Made by a program: the position numbers and the translations under genes
DNA from: Bombyx mori
Lineage: Eukaryota; Arthropoda; Insecta; Lepidoptera; Bombycidae
Direction: 5' to 3'
Length of the DNA: 64,000 nucleotides
Assembly (NCBI RefSeq): GCF_030269925.1
Contig: NC_085111.1
Span: 7,866,142-7,930,141, forward strand
Part shown: piece by piece, positions 1 through 14,500 of the stretch
Numbering within the stretch: the first letter of the stretch is position 1
How the letters are laid out: every line of letters starts with the position of its first letter
Notes under the pieces: model-generated
What the model was told of the DNA's origin: nothing
The model's database searches: none
What the model saw: only the letters and a program-made list of their open reading frames with translations

Positions 1-60
1 CGTATTTTATTATATAACTAGCGACCCGCCCTCGCTTCGCTTCGGAAACATTATATTACC

Positions 61-1360
61 TAGTCAGGTCATAAATTCTGTCACGTTTAATATAAAATAA
101 TTGAAACAAGTTTATTCATTATGTAACCATTCATATACCAAAATGAACTTAACAAAACATAGATTCTTATGACACTAAAGTTTATTCAAAATGACCTCCG
201 TGATTTTGAATACAGGCCTTCAATCTGCGCGGCCAGTCGTCTATCGCAGCACGAACGAGGTCCATGTCAATATCGGCGGCTGCCTTAATCAAGGATGTCT
301 TGAGTGACTCCAAATTGGGACGAGGCTTTGAGCACGCCTTTTCCTCCAAGTGTTGCCATATCTTGTAATCTAACGGATTCAAATCTGGACTGGAGGAGGG
401 CCAGTCTTTGTGCCGGATGAAGTCGATTTCACGCGCCGCCAGCCAGTCTTGTGTGCTCTTCGCTCTATGAGCTGGCGCCGAATCTATTTGGAATACCCAT
501 TGTCTGTTATTGAACATGGTATGAGAAACAGGTTCCACAAGGTTCGTCAGGACTGTATTTTGATACACAACTGCATTCGTTTTTACACATTTCTCACAAA
601 AATATACCTCTGTTAAGCCCCAATAAGAAACTCCCAACCATACCATGAGCGAGGATGGAAAATGACCTCGTTGGACACGCGGAATACGGTTGCTCGCTTC
701 TTCACTACTGTGTGCGTACACCTTATCATTTTGTTTGTTGTAGCTCTCTTCTACGGTAAAATTTTTTTCATCCGATAAAAGAATTTCCCGATATTTTTTT
801 CCCGCGTACCGCTTCAACAAAGCGCGGCATCTCTTCAGTCTCAGGTCCATTAGACGAGCATTCAAACGATGTCCTGTTTTTCTTCGATATGCCCGAAGCC
901 CTAAGTCTTCATTTAACACCCTTTTAACCGTGGTTCTGCTTAACCCATCTGAAGGGCCAACAGTTTCTGCTTACGTTTGGGATTTCTTTGAATTCGCGCC
1001 TTCACAGCTTTTATCACTGCTGGAGTCCTAACAGACCGAGGGAGACCACTTCTTGACCTGTCATCTACACTAGAGTCTTCATTGTATCGTTTGATGGTAC
1101 GATAAACGAATCTTTTGGTTATATTCAAATTTTTCAGTATGTTAAAAATTTGAATTGGCGCGTAACCGCAACGATGCAACGCAATAACTGCAACACGGTC
1201 TTCTTTAAGCGTCCACTCCATATTTAAAAATGAGTAAAATTCTAAAAGTATACATTTTTATTTTCATGAACAATTCGAAATTCGAATTCAATAAACTTTT
1301 TTGTGGCCAGCATTCTAAAAGAAAAGTTTTTACTGTGTGACAATACTTATGACCTGACTA
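61..1360 (-). mobile_element. Tc1/mariner (DD37D, maT-like) element with matched TIRs
   Basis: Terminal inverted repeats of about 24 bp lie at 61-84 and 1337-1360. Both begin TAGTCAGGTCATAA and differ at about three positions; the outermost TA at each end fits a TA target duplication. The transposase lies on the minus strand between them. The element splits an older dispersed repeat whose halves are at about 9-60 and 1361-1560. A copy of that repeat without the mariner is present in reverse orientation at about 20483-20722. Length (1.3 kb) is normal for mariners. It is not autonomous as it stands because the transposase is frameshifted. Confidence 0.9.
182..1221 (-). pseudogene. mariner DD37D transposase, broken by one frameshift
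   Basis: Two minus-strand reading frames form one transposase. 940-1221 gives the N-terminal 93 residues: a helix-turn-helix DNA-binding region followed by a basic GLPRSVRT linker. 182-919 gives the catalytic domain, with aspartates in LLSDEKN and FQIDSAPAH and a third in SPDLNPLDY. I count 95 residues between the first two and 37 between the second and third, which is the DD37D spacing known for maT-type mariners. The frames join at about 938-941, where the first ends at TAA directly after ALQMG; the next frame continues with plausible sequence upstream of its nominal GTG start. A single-base loss would explain the break. All three catalytic aspartates remain. Confidence 0.88.
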
Positions 1361-1560
1361 GTTATTATCGACGATGTTACCCGCGGTTATTGTCGTACCG
1401 CGAGTGAAGCCGCGGGGCGAAGCTAGTCTAAAAGAAGTAGCCTAAGTTACTCCTTATATCATCAGCTACCTATCAGTGAAAGTCCCGTCAAAATCGGTTC
1501 AGCCGTTCCAGATATTAGCCGGAACAAACAGACAGACAAAAATTGTAAAATATGTTATTT
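1361..1560. repeat. RTE-like dispersed repeat, distal half (split by mariner)
   Basis: This carries the signature of a common lepidopteran repeat: a GGGGCGAAGCTAGTC block, TCAGTGAAAGTCCCGTC, TCGGTTCAGCC, and a short ACAGACAGAC tail. Its other half is at about 9-60 on the far side of the mariner. The same repeat appears reversed at 20483-20722. I infer a non-LTR (RTE-type) 3' end, but no coding part is present to prove the class. Confidence 0.55.
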
Positions 1561-2563
1561 TGGTGTATGTACCGTATATATATTCATATGCATGTAGTGA
1601 AAAGAGGCTATTTCAATATTACAAACAGACACTCCAATTTTATTTATATTTATAGATTTGTATAATGAGCGGTCTTATCGTTGAAGTGATCCCCACCAGA
1701 CATTCCTTTTCATGTAGTTTCTTAAATAGGGCTTTCATGTTGCAGTTATACTATGACTAATACACAATCCCATTCATGAAGTCATTATATGCATTATCTT
1801 GGTCATTCTAGGTCATCGATAAAACAGTATCGTGACAAACAGACAGTCAACGTACACCTTCAATTAGTGATTTAGGGATTTGATATAAAAATGATAGATG
1901 AAATGAAACTTAAAATTAAGAAAAAAGCAAATACTTAACTCATAATATGTACGTGTAAATCCAATCTATTAAAATAGCGTATAGACAGACATAAAAATGT
2001 GATTCTGCGATTTCACGAATGTTATTATGCTAAAATAATAACGAATTTTGAAGGTTTCACTTCTACCACGGGTGGATTGCACACGGGTTTTTTTTTGTAA
2101 TCAAATGTCCGTTTCGTTTGGTATTAGTATCAACAGTTCGATGGTTTTAATTGAACTTCAATTAAATTTACCCCATTCAAAAATAGCTCAAGAAGTGTTT
2201 TTGTTATTCGAATTTTAAAATTTAAATGGCTCTATAGCAGCGGTCGGGGAACCGGGGTAAATTACCCCAAATAGGGTAAAATGAAATGTTGGGGGGGGTA
2301 AAAATGAAACTTTTGTGAGTAAAAAGTACAGTGAAACTTCTTTAGAACCGTAAAATTTTTAGTTATTGTTTTCTTTTCAAAATTATCATGGGGCTTTAAT
2401 ATGAAAGATGCTAAAAAGAAGCGATTTCGTTTTTTTTTATTCTTCGCCATGGGGTAATATCAACTTACACAAAAATATTTTGGCTGCTCTAATGTATACT
2501 CGTAGTTGAAGTAATGTGGCTTAAACCAAATAGCTATTCACTCCTCGATCTGTTGTTACAATT
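1561..2563. other. AT-rich 3' flank of the coiled-coil gene, no gene seen
   Basis: I see no coding exon here. The stretch near 2230-2460 contains G-rich and A-rich runs and a CGGTCGGGGAACC block that resembles hAT-type termini, but I found no matching opposite end. It also contains a candidate poly(A) signal for the minus-strand gene (2436-2441). Confidence 0.5.
2436..2441 (-). terminator. candidate poly(A) signal of the coiled-coil gene
   Basis: AATAAA on the minus strand, about 120 bp past the stop codon at 2564. The position is reasonable for a 3' UTR. It is not proven, because AT-rich DNA produces this hexamer often. Confidence 0.4.
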
Positions 2564-5500
2564 TTACCTCCTTGCGCTGGCTTGCTGTCGCCGCTGTCGC
2601 TCGGCGATACGAGAAGCCCTTAGTTCGTCGGTGAGTCTGCGCAGTCTGGCCGCCGTATCTTTAGCCCCGGCTGCTTCGTTAGTCTCAGGAGTTGCTGAGC
2701 GGGAACGAGATTTCGAAGACTACCGAAACGGAAAAAAGGCCATTAAGTACTAGGTACGACGCCATGCTTGTAGAGGGTGTGATCCCAATGCTTCCATACT
2801 TCAAGACTTGAATATATATTATATTATTTTATCTATAGTTTTATTACTGATGTTTTGTGTAGAATTGGAAATTACAAAAAAATATATATTATGTAAAAAC
2901 TTGTCAAAAGATACTAGAAAAATAGGATCGGTTGCTAAACCTAAGAGAAAATAACTACATATATATACTTAATTTTCTAGTCTACTCTTTGTCCAAAGCG
3001 ACTTAGACCTTATATACCAAAACGGGAAGAGGCATTCATGGTATGGTATTTATGAGCTTCTGTAGCCGATTAGCACTAGATAGCGTTTAACATATTTTAT
3101 TATGTACGTTAGATATTTTTTTGTGGAATATCACCTGTATTGTTGTTACCGTGTTTTTCTGTGAACTCACCCTGTTACGACGAGGCGGTGTTGGTGTCAT
3201 CAGAGTTTTCTCCGGTTTAACGGGAATTTCAACGCGGAATAGATCAGGGCTTTGCTTCATTAGATCGTCTATTGTTTCTAAGAGCTGTGCTATCACCCTG
3301 TCGTCCTCCTGGAGAACAAATTTAAATGTTAATAAATTAATTTCAAATGAACATTTAGCATTGATTTTATGCTATTGTACCTGTTGAGCACGTTTCAATG
3401 AAGCGACAAGTAATTTGTTCTGGTCGCGATCTCGATCGTGCCTCTCTTTATCGCGGCGCAACTTCTCATTGGTTGTACGCAGTTTGGCGTGTGCGTCGCG
3501 TAACTCCAATAAGTCGCACTGTAACTCCGTCACCTATAATAAATACATTAGTTATTTATTTATTTCAAGGCATAAGTAGTATAAAAGTGCGCAGTTACTC
3601 AATTTTAGTCAAAATTAGTAGATTCTGTATTATGTTTTAATTATTTATTGCGAAAATAGGTGAACGATCTCCAGCCACTTGATGTTGTGGTTGCCAGAAC
3701 TCACAGACCTGACAATGTGAATGCACACTAACACACCTTGAGAAACGAGATTTAAATTTCATTTGCATTGTATAGCTTGGCAGCAGAAATGTGGGCTTAA
3801 AACATGCCTCACCATCAGCATCATGCAAACCATCAGCAAATGCTGGTTAGCGATCGCGCTACGCTGGTATAATACCCAGAACGCTGCTCGTTTTCGGACG
3901 AATCTCTTAGTATCCTTATACGACACCCACGGGAAGAGGTGAGGTGGCGCTACTCCAGGCCGATATTACACAGCTTGGTATAAGGCATACTATATATATG
4001 AAGTGATAAGTAAACTAATATATTATTATGTACCTTCTTTTTGGCCTCTTCGGTTTCTTCCTCCGTGGTCCTCTTGAGCTGATCGATTCGTCTCTTCATA
4101 TCTAACCTCTCTTTTTCACGCTCTCTTTCCAACTGTCATAATTAATTGTAAATTTTATAATAGCGCAAAGCACAATCAAATACTTATCGATCAAACAATG
4201 GAGATTAGAAAAAAAAACTAAATTTATTTTTTATTCCAGTCGCATAAAGTCATCAACGGAGAATAACAAAACTAAATAATTATGTTCTTGTCAGAGGTTC
4301 AGAGACTATAAGTAAAAAAGATGCAATAGAAAGGCAATAACAAAAGAAGACGATATTACTTCGAAAAGAGTCTGCCTCAAGTCTCTGGCGAGCGTGGACG
4401 TCTCTTGTAACAGCCGCTGTTGTTCATCGCGTTCCTTGTGCCACGCCAGTTCCATTCGGGTCGCGAGACCAGCCACGCGCGCTCTTCCTGACGACAATAG
4501 TCTCTCTTCCTCGTACTGAATAAAAAAATGTGTTTCAATAATGTTAGTAACGTTAAAAGTCAGCGTAGGATCCTTAATAGAATCCTTGTATCATATCCAG
4601 GTTAGACTGTATTTCCATAAAGCTTGGTCAGCAGAATTCCTCTCGGTGTTTAGGATAGTCGTTATTTTTAGCGATATTTATCGAGACGTGCTGTTCAGAG
4701 ATTAGGTTTTTACGAATGAAATTTCTATTTCCCGTAGTTCAAAGCCATTGTTGATTCCATAGTTGATAGAATGTAGTGTTTAAATATTAATTTTTTTTTA
4801 TCGCTGTGTCATCAGTTCTCGTATTGGGACCGTGGTAGTACCAATAGTGGAGTCAAACTATTTAGTAAGCAACCTCTTTGTCGCTCCGTCACCCAGACCA
4901 CAAGCTGAGACCAAATCGATACTTTATGAGGCTTTAAGAATCTTTTTTTCTGTAGAAAATTACCTCATTTAGTCTGGATTGCATTTCCGCGAGGCGTACT
5001 TCGGCAGATGACTTTTCGCTAACAAGCTCCGTGTTAAGTTTTGAAGCTAGTAGCCGCGATTCACACAGCTCATCTTCGAGACAAGCAACCTGTTGTTCCA
5101 GCAAAGCGACTTTGTTGCGATATTCTTCCTAAAATAGGCGATTGGAATGTGATTATTAACAATGTTTAAATTAGCTGGTGATGCGTTTTAAAATCCACTG
5201 TATAGCATACAAAAAATGGAACAACTTTAGATCTAGATTATAATATTAGTTCAACTTCTACAGCTATAAAAAGGCCATAGTTGATGCAGAGTTCCTATAA
5301 TGCGCAATAGAGTACCATATCAGAATCTATCATGACAGGCAACTTACTTCATCTGTGCTGGATATTGAGTTACGATGAATTCTAGCGCTTTTGTCTCCAT
5401 TTTTAATCTCAGCCATCGACTTCTGTGCGGCTTCGAGCATTTGCTTATAGTTATCTCTTTCTCTCCTAAATCTCGAAACCTGCAAATTATTTTTATATTA

Positions 5501-8500
5501 TCTGCATTGTTATTTGCTTTTTTAATTACGTGCTATTTGAATGAAAATACGATTTCATGTACCAAATTGTAGTACCTGGTTGTGTAAGGATTTGAGTTCA
5601 TCGCGCATTGTGTTCATCTGCCCTTCGTATCTCGTCTTAGTGTCCGTGATTTCGGCCTTTCTAGCCTTTTCGGATTGTTCTATTCTATTGTTCAAAGCTG
5701 CCAACTCCCGTTCCAGTTCTGCATTTTCTGTTGTAAGATTTCTTTGTATTTTAGAAACTCTTTCGTAATCTTCCAATTTCTTTCGGGACTCCTCTAGCTG
5801 CAAAGAATTGAATTAGTTTTATTGATTTATCTAATATTTAAGAAATAATAAAACAATATATTTTTTTATTCCTTAGATGAGTGGTAGAGCTCAAGACTCA
5901 CGTGTTAAGTGATTACCAGAAGTTATAGAGATTAACAACGTAAATGCTGCCATCTACTTCAGACATGAGTTCTAAGTCTCAGTTTTATAATACGGTGGCT
6001 GCCTCACCATTAAAATCGGAAAGCCTTACTCCTTCACGGCAGAAATATGGTAGGTGGTAGTACCTACTCACTCGGACTAACAAGCTAGTCTCGACACCGT
6101 ACCACGGCTACTATCCGTGGTACGGCATCTATAAAAAGTATTTTAGAATGTAAATTGTGTCTTATAATGTAATTTCTAAAGACGTTAAATGTAAACTGTG
6201 AATATAATTTATAAATTTAATTGGCTTTACTTTATGCCAGGAGTAAAAGGAAAAAAAAGGAAAAATATAATTTTAGGTTGCATTAATTGTTAAGCGGCTC
6301 ATTGTGCACGTGCCGTTGGGACACCGAAGTTCATACACATTACAAAGTAAACACGACTACTTATCTAGGAACATGCGAATAATTTCCCTATTGCCCTTTC
6401 ATAATGATTATCATATCACCGTTACCGCTAGTAAACCAGTCCTAAATAAATGCATTATTTACCTCTTTCTTGGCAAGGTCGTGGTGATGTTCGAGCACAT
6501 CGCGTCTGTCGTTGGCAGCTCGGAGCTCCCGTTCTCTCTGGTCCAGGCGCGCGTTGAGACGGGCACGCTCGACCTCCCACCCTCCACCGCACAAACGTTC
6601 TTGCAGAGACGCTATCGAGTTCTGCGGAGTAAAAAAATTACAATTCGGTTTCCTATTCTGTCAGCAATTCACACAAAAATCAAACTCATAAATTGACCTG
6701 CATTTCCGTTTTCTCCGTATTCCATGCTGCTGATTCAGTTCCAAGTTTTTCTTGCAGTGTCTTTATTTCACCTAAGGCAGTACTTAATTCTTTTTGTACA
6801 TGTAAAAGTTCTCTGAAAATAAAATCGGCACTCAATATAAATATCATATAATTATATGTTACGGTATTAGTTAAAACAAAACAAATAAACGAGTTACCCC
6901 TGCGCTTGTTCCTTTTCCACAGTCAGTCTTGCTTTTGTGACCACATGTTCTTCCTCTAATAGTTCATATTTTCCTGTTAGCTCCTCATATTCTGCCTTTT
7001 CAAGAGCTAAAGAATGTTCAAGTTCTGAAAATTCAAAAACAATACTTTTAAGCTAAAAAGAAAAAAAGCCAATGCGACATGCTTTATTTACAAAGAGACG
7101 TTACATATAATCTAATTCAGATTCACATGCATGACCCAATCAAATTAATAAACTGGACCAAAATACTACTTGTTACAGACCCATACATAGCACACAAGAA
7201 AATATGGTATACAAACTTTTGACTGTCTCTTCATATTCTTGTTTCAACTCCGTGATTCTCTTCGCTCCTGCTCCAGAATTTTGTTCAAGAATCTTAAGTT
7301 TACCCTTGAGCGTGGCTAGCTCTGCATCTTTATTTTTAACATCTTTGTCATGAGCAATACGCATCCGGTCGAGTTTCTTGCGCTCCGACTAGAATTTTTA
7401 AACAACCAATATTATAAAGTAACGCTTTATTTTATTATTTTGTTCATAGTTACATTAGTTTACAAGATTTCCCATATTACCTGCAGGTCAGTGTCGAGTT
7501 CTTTGGCTTTATTTTCCCAATAACTGGATTCCTTCTTTTCAGCTTGCACCTTTTTCTCTTGTTCCTTATATTCGTTTTCTAATTTCGCTAAGTCCGATTT
7601 GAGCTGTGCCATTTCAAGTTTCGCAGCGGATGATTCTGCTTCAGTCTTTTCTAGTTTAATTTTAGCATTGTTCAATTCATCTTGCTTCTCTTTGAGTTCT
7701 TTGCTAGTCTTCTCAAGCTTCTCCCTCATTTCTACCATCTCGACAGGTGATGTTGCTTCGTCGTATTTATCATTAGTAGTTTGCCTTAATGCGTCTTCCT
7801 GTAATTTTAGTTAGCGACAGTTAGCAGGTATTTAACTTTAGTTATTACTAATAGTCTGTTTTGCTCTAACTTCTAAAGGATATTAATGGGTGATAACATT
7901 ATTGCAGACTTTTACATTGTGAATCAGGATAAACTATTCATATTAATGGATTGTATATACGAGGGTGCTAAGAGGTTACATGTCAGATCATGCTGGGTGG
8001 AAGGGTAAAGTCATTCCATCTCAGACTCGTATACCAGTTGCTTAATATGAACGTCTTTAGCGGCTATTGTTGATTCCAGAGAAGTGATTTTATTTTCATA
8101 GTCAGCTTTCAAATCTCTCATTTCGGCCTCTAACGTTATGAATTTACTTTCGGTTTTAATAAATCGTGCTTGTAGTTCATCTTTCTCGCTCGTTAATTCG
8201 ATTGATAGTCGTCTATGTGTATTGGCCAACACGACTGCTTGTTCTTTTTCTTCCGAAAGCTAATGAATATCATGTTAATGTTATTAATCATTCAATGACT
8301 TTACTAATCGAAATGCCCACCAATATAAATGAAATGAAGTGTAATATCAATGTTATCATAGCAAGTCACATAATGGAATTTCTGTAATTTTTGCTTTGAC
8401 TATGACCATACACATACAGTCTATTGACCATGGACATTAGGAGGAGGAACAAAAATCCACGTCACTTACACAGGTAAAAAAAATTGGCACTCATTGATAA

Positions 8501-11500
8501 CTACGATTAATGTGTATATGCTGTTCAGTCGATAACATATGATTGACATAATAGTCGGATCCCAGAAATCATAATTGAAAATTTAAAGTAACCTCCTGCT
8601 CACAGACATGTAAATTTATTCAACAATTTAACCTTTATGAACTTTGGAAATAATTAAACTAAATTAACTGTTTTACCTCTTTTTCAAGTTTGGTTACACG
8701 ATCTTTACGTGTCGAAAGTTGTTTCTCTATACGTTTACATTTTTCTTCTGCTTCCTTTAATTTCTTTTCTAAATCGCCTATTTTTTTAGTTTTATCGCCA
8801 ACCTAAAAGCATATTATATTAGCGTGTTCTTAAAATTATCAATAATCTTTTATTATTTACTTATTTTATTGGGGTCTAATTTACCTCTTTGAGCAACTTA
8901 TTCTTATCCTGGTCTATTTTTGTATAATTGTCCACTTGTTTTTTTAGTTTTTCTATATCTTTGTCTTTGCTATCTATTTCTTTTTTCAGATCTTCTATTT
9001 TTTTCATACAATCGGACATTGTGGTTTGAAGAGATGTTGCGTTTTCTATAAATCATAAAAAATATATATTTGTTTTAAATTAAATTTGTAATCTAACTTA
9101 ACGAGCCTATATATTATTAAACTTACTGAGATCAGCACTCAATTTGTTTATTTGAGCCTCTCTATTTTTCATTTCTTCAGTAAGCGTTTTGCACTGATTG
9201 CTTAAATTGCTGTTTTCATTTTCAAGAGCTTTATATTTATTGGCAAACACATCTTTATCACCTTCTAATTTAGCATTGACATCTTTTAGTTTTGCTATTT
9301 CAGTTTGTAATCTATTCTTTTCGTTTGTGAATTCTGAGTCGTTCTTCGACAGTTTGGAACGAATTTCATCTATTTCTTTTTCTAATTTAGTTTTTGCGGT
9401 CATTTCCTTACCAGATAATCCTGCGTTTTTCATCACAACATACATCTCCCCTAAAACATAAATCAAATATTGTCAGAATTTATAAGGTTTGTTCTTAGAA
9501 ATCTACTTATGGAATCTTACCTATTTCACATTCCAAATCTTCAACCATTTTTTTGAGTTGAAGTTTAGTTGTTAAATCAGTTGGTTTCTTTGGAATTCTT
9601 GGCTTAAAAGATTTTTGTGCATCATCTTTGAGTGATTTCAGTGTTGCTTGAAGCTTTAAGTTTTCTTTTTCTAACTGCATTACAAATAACAGGTAAATAA
9701 AATTAGAAATACGAATTGAGGTTAATTGAAATAAACAACTAACTCAAACCAATAAAAATGAAAAAAAATGTACCTTGCTAAGATTTAGTTTTAATTTATC
9801 TAATTCATCTTGTTTTGATTTCAAGGTATCTGTTTCTTTTTTAGTTGCCTCAGTAAATCTTACTTTTTTTTCTGATTTTTCATCTTGACAAATCATTTCT
9901 AGTTCTTTTATTTTAGCTAAAGCTTCTTTGAGTTCGTTTTCTAGTTGAGTTGTTTTTTTGGTATTGAGATCTAATGCTTTATCAGATCTTAATGACTTCG
10001 CATTTTTCAAAAGCTGTAACTTTTTATTTTCTGTCTGCAATTTTTCGTTATCAGCTTCAAGACTTTGGGTTTTGGCTCTCAACACACTGGCCTCTTGTTC
10101 TATTACTTGCAGTTGCCGCTTGAGGTCCACATTCTGTTGATCACTAGCGTCTAACGATCTGTAATGTGCTTATAAATTACTAAGCAGTACTTATTTTACA
10201 ATGGGAAAAAATATATTGTTTTAAATCATGTACCTGCTTTTAATAAGTGTTTTAGGTTTCTTTTGCGCCAAACTGAGTTCAGCGTGTAGTCTTTCACAAT
10301 CACGTTCTTTTTCTATAAGCTTTTTCCTTACTTCGTCTATTTCATCTTCTAATACCTATAAAAAACAATATGCGTGTGATTCAAAAGTTCCATCATGTGA
10401 TATCGTGAACTTAACCTCATTTATATACCTTAACACGCTCTTCTGCTAATTTATTGCTATTAGTAGTCAAACTACGCCGCGCGGTGGTATTGGATCCGGC
10501 ACTAGTTTTAGTCACACTTGAAATCTTGCTAGTTAGCTCCTTGACTTGTTTCTTAAGTGCTTCTTTATCTTGTTCCAATTCCTCGACTTTTCTTCGTAAT
10601 ACTGTAGCCTCCTTCAACCAAAAAATAACAATAAAATACAAATTGCGATTTTTTATCACGTCTTATTAACATTAAAATGTATTGTATTTATTGTTACCTG
10701 TTCATTAAGTTCTAAAAGCAATTTCATCTCCGCGGGGTCCGCTTCGTCGGTTTCTTTTTCATCATTATCATTAGCTGTTTCAATGCTAAGCTTGTTGGCT
10801 GGAGGCGTAGGGGACAGTTTACGACCTAGAAGTTCCCAATAATATTTTGAATACATATGTATTTGGAGTAATTTTTTTTGGTAAAATGTAAAGCAAGTGT
10901 CGACTCAATTGTTATTTCGGTTAGATTAGGAATTGAATGATTTCTATTTGCACCAAATCGTATTGTATTATGGTACATAAAAAAACGTGATTATATACAG
11001 TCAATGATCAGAAAAAAAAAATTACGAACTGGAGAAAATGGCTACCATAATTATGCCTACGAAATTTTAATACAACATGGACACCATATTAAGCTTGTTA
11101 GTGGAACAATGGCCAGAGTAAAGTGTTAAGAGGTTTGTTAATTTAAGATGTTGTTTTGCGAGGTTCTCATGAAAAATACAGGAAAGGTTTTGCTCAAAAC
11201 ACAATATTCTCCATAATAATTGACGTACTTCTGGCTTTGGTAGCCATTTTCTTCAGCTGTAGCAGTAAGGACTCATTGTCCTCTTCTACACGTGCCGCTG
11301 TTTTACGCAAATTATTTGCCTGAAAATATTCGTTAGTAATTATTATTGGACAACTAAAACACTGCACTACTCTACATAATATATTAAAATAGTTAAGTTC
11401 AGAACAACTAAATCAACATTTTGTTATTGTAATATTTCATAGAAATACCTATTACTGGCAACCTAACCGCCATGTGGTTGAATATAGAAAGGTAAGGCAA

Positions 11501-14500
11501 ATCGAAATGGAACTGCGTTTCTTCCGTTGTTTTATCTATGGAAAGTGGAGGGCTATCGGACTTTTCTTTGGAAGATGGTGTAGATGCAGCGTGAATCATT
11601 TTGTTTTGAATTGAATTCGTAACTGTCTCAGATTCATGGATATCACATGTAACTATATTGTCAGTCATGACTTGTTTATCCAAGAACGTTGGTGGGTTAA
11701 CTTGTTTACAGTTCGCTGTCTGGAAATTTTGGTCATGCCTCAATAAAATAACAGTTTGCGCGGTAGCATTACGGACTTTCTTAGCGTCAGTCTGTGTATA
11801 GTTATTTAAAAACAAGGAGTCGGTTTGGTTTATTTTGTTTTTTTTAAAAACAGTTTCTGTTTGAGAATATTTTTCTAAAGTATCCTCGTCACACTGCACT
11901 GTAGAATCTAATGTAATTTTTTTAGTATCAGTTCCGACATCATTCATATAAATAATGTCGGTTTGAGATCCTTGGCAGTAACTTTGTAGATTATCCTGGG
12001 GTGATTGAACTATTTTGTTGATACCAATAGACATGTGACTGACACTGGCCGATGATAAACTTTTTTCTATGGCTAGTTGCATTTCTAAAACTTTTTCAAA
12101 TTGGGTTACTTTAGTTGTTTTATCTGTATCATGAATTTGGGTTATGGCTGTGTTACAATTTTGTTGGAAGTTTAATGAAGATGAAATTCTTCTATCTTCA
12201 ATGCTTCGGCGGATTCGGTCAGCCTGTATGAAGACAAGAAGGAATTGAACTAAATAAAAATTATATGCATCGAAGTATCTTTATGCTTGTTTAAATTTAG
12301 TCGTTACGCATGCTTTACTTAAATATTTCTGTAATATTACTTAACTATAAGTACTAGGTGTTGAGTATCGATTGCTTATCACTATATAGGCTGCGAGTTT
12401 TGCCCATCTACAGCAATTAAAACTCTAATTTATTATTGAATCTGAGTTTGCACGCGATGAAAAAATTTGAAAGAAAATAACTTGAAAATGTAAATATTTG
12501 TAAATTAAAAATATTTGTCCCAAAACAAATACATGTTTCTGAATAAAAACGGCTATTTACGCGTATAATCAATTTCCTTTATAAATTGTTTTGTCTTGAT
12601 GAAATCACTCACTCGGTAATTACCTAACCAATTCGTCAAATTTTCGAAGAAAAAAAAAGGAATTAATATTTTTTTATTGCTACCGTAGGCAGACACACAC
12701 ACGGCCCACCTGATGGTGAGTAGTCACTGTCGCTCATAGACGTCAGCAATGGTAGTGGCATTAACAAGTCGCTGCCTATTACTGTCAAAGTAGATGAGCA
12801 TGCCGCCCAACTGTATGTACTCTTAAATGAGATAAACAAATTGTTCTTCGACCAATGTTAGTTTTTAAAGTGTAACGAGAATACCTCTTCTTCTGCATTG
12901 CGTAGTTGCTCCCGTAAGTCTGCTTCTCTCTCTAAAGAGTCCTGCAGATCTCTAAGAAGCTGTGCGGGGTCTTCTTGGCTACCTCCTCGAGTGAGTGACG
13001 ATCGGGACACTTTAACCTAATGGTGTTAACGGAAAACTATTTATTGAACACCACAAATCACAAAACATGAAAATACATTTAGTATGTTAAGTCATATTTT
13101 ATTAATATGAAAATTCATCAGAAAACATTTGCGATTGAAAATGTAACATATCTATATTAAATCAAATCAAATCAGGTTGTACGAGTAACTTGTCATATAA
13201 CTAAAAATAATACGAATATGAGCAATGACGTCAGTGCAGTGATATTTCAATGTAAATTTTTCATTCCCGATCCTGCGGACAGAATGGAAAGCAGTCGACT
13301 TCGCCCAAAACACGTCATCTCGGATCCTCCCGCTCCACTAACGGTGCTTCTAGGTACTTCAAGCACCGGTTACCGTTCTCGTCGAACCCGTCGCTTGCGA
13401 CGAAGGGCTCGACGAGTAAATTAACTCTCAGACACAGCCCACTGAGTTTCTCGCCGGATCTTCTCAGTGGGTCGTGATTCCGATCCGGTTGTAGATTCTG
13501 CGAAGCACGACTCTTGCTAGGGTTCGTGTTAGCATCGTCGTCAGGTTAGAGCCCCGTGAGCTCACCTACTAGTTACGGTTACGCTGGAATAGCCGCTCCA
13601 GGCTACCAGCTTAGGTAGGGAAAAAAAAAAGGAAATTTTTTGGAATTATTGCGTAATATTTTGGATGAGCTCACGGCCCGCTTGTTTTGAAGTGGTTACC
13701 GGAAGCCATAGATGTCACAACGTGAATGCTGTCACCCACTTATCGATATGCGACCGGACTCTCAATTGTATTGTATTACTGTCAAAAAGTCGTACTACTA
13801 GTTAACGTTTGAATTTTGTATTATATTTTTTTTTTTATGTAGTACTAGCTGACCCGGCAGACTTCGTAGTACCTCAATCGATAATGTATAAAATAAACTT
13901 AAAACAAACAAAAGGAATCCGTCCGACGGGGGACACATCAAAGAAAAAGCAAAATTGTTATTTTTATTTAATTCCGCACATTTTCATATTTATCTAACCT
14001 TTTAAACCTTCTCTGGACCTCCACAAATAATTCAAGACCAAAATTACAAATCGGTCCAGCCGTTCTCGAGTTTTAGCGAGACTAACAAGTAGCAATTCAT
14101 TTATATATATATATATAGATTTAGTTAAAGGGGATTAGCGTTCTGTTGCATAGATTTAAGTTAGTTTGAAATTTTTTGGGTCAATTCGTCGGAAAGTTGA
14201 TATATTACGCTTTAATGTCGTGTGCTTACTGTTTCGGGTTGGGGAACCTTCATGAGGCTTGGGTTTGATCCGGTGAACTTTGAGTTTGCTTCAGCCAGCT
14301 CGCGTTGTAGCCTTAGCGCCACCTCAGTAGATCGCGCAACTTCTTGTTCCAACTCTTTAATCCTATTTTCCCGCTGCATGCCGTCGGGTCCTCCGACTAT
14401 CTGAATATCACGTAATATTTTATTTATCAGTTATTGTCGTACCTAAATGAACAGACGAAGACTTTCAATCCATCAATAGACCATCATATTTCGCTATAAT

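Noticed and set aside
2230..2460. hAT-type element suggested by GCGGTCGGGGAACC and repeated GGGTAA blocks
   Set aside because: I could not find a matching inverted end or an 8-bp duplication, so boundaries cannot be supported.
6304..6696. Plus-strand ORF of 130 codons
   Set aside because: It overlaps exon 27 of the coiled-coil gene on the other strand, which has good splice borders and frame continuity; the plus-strand product matches nothing.
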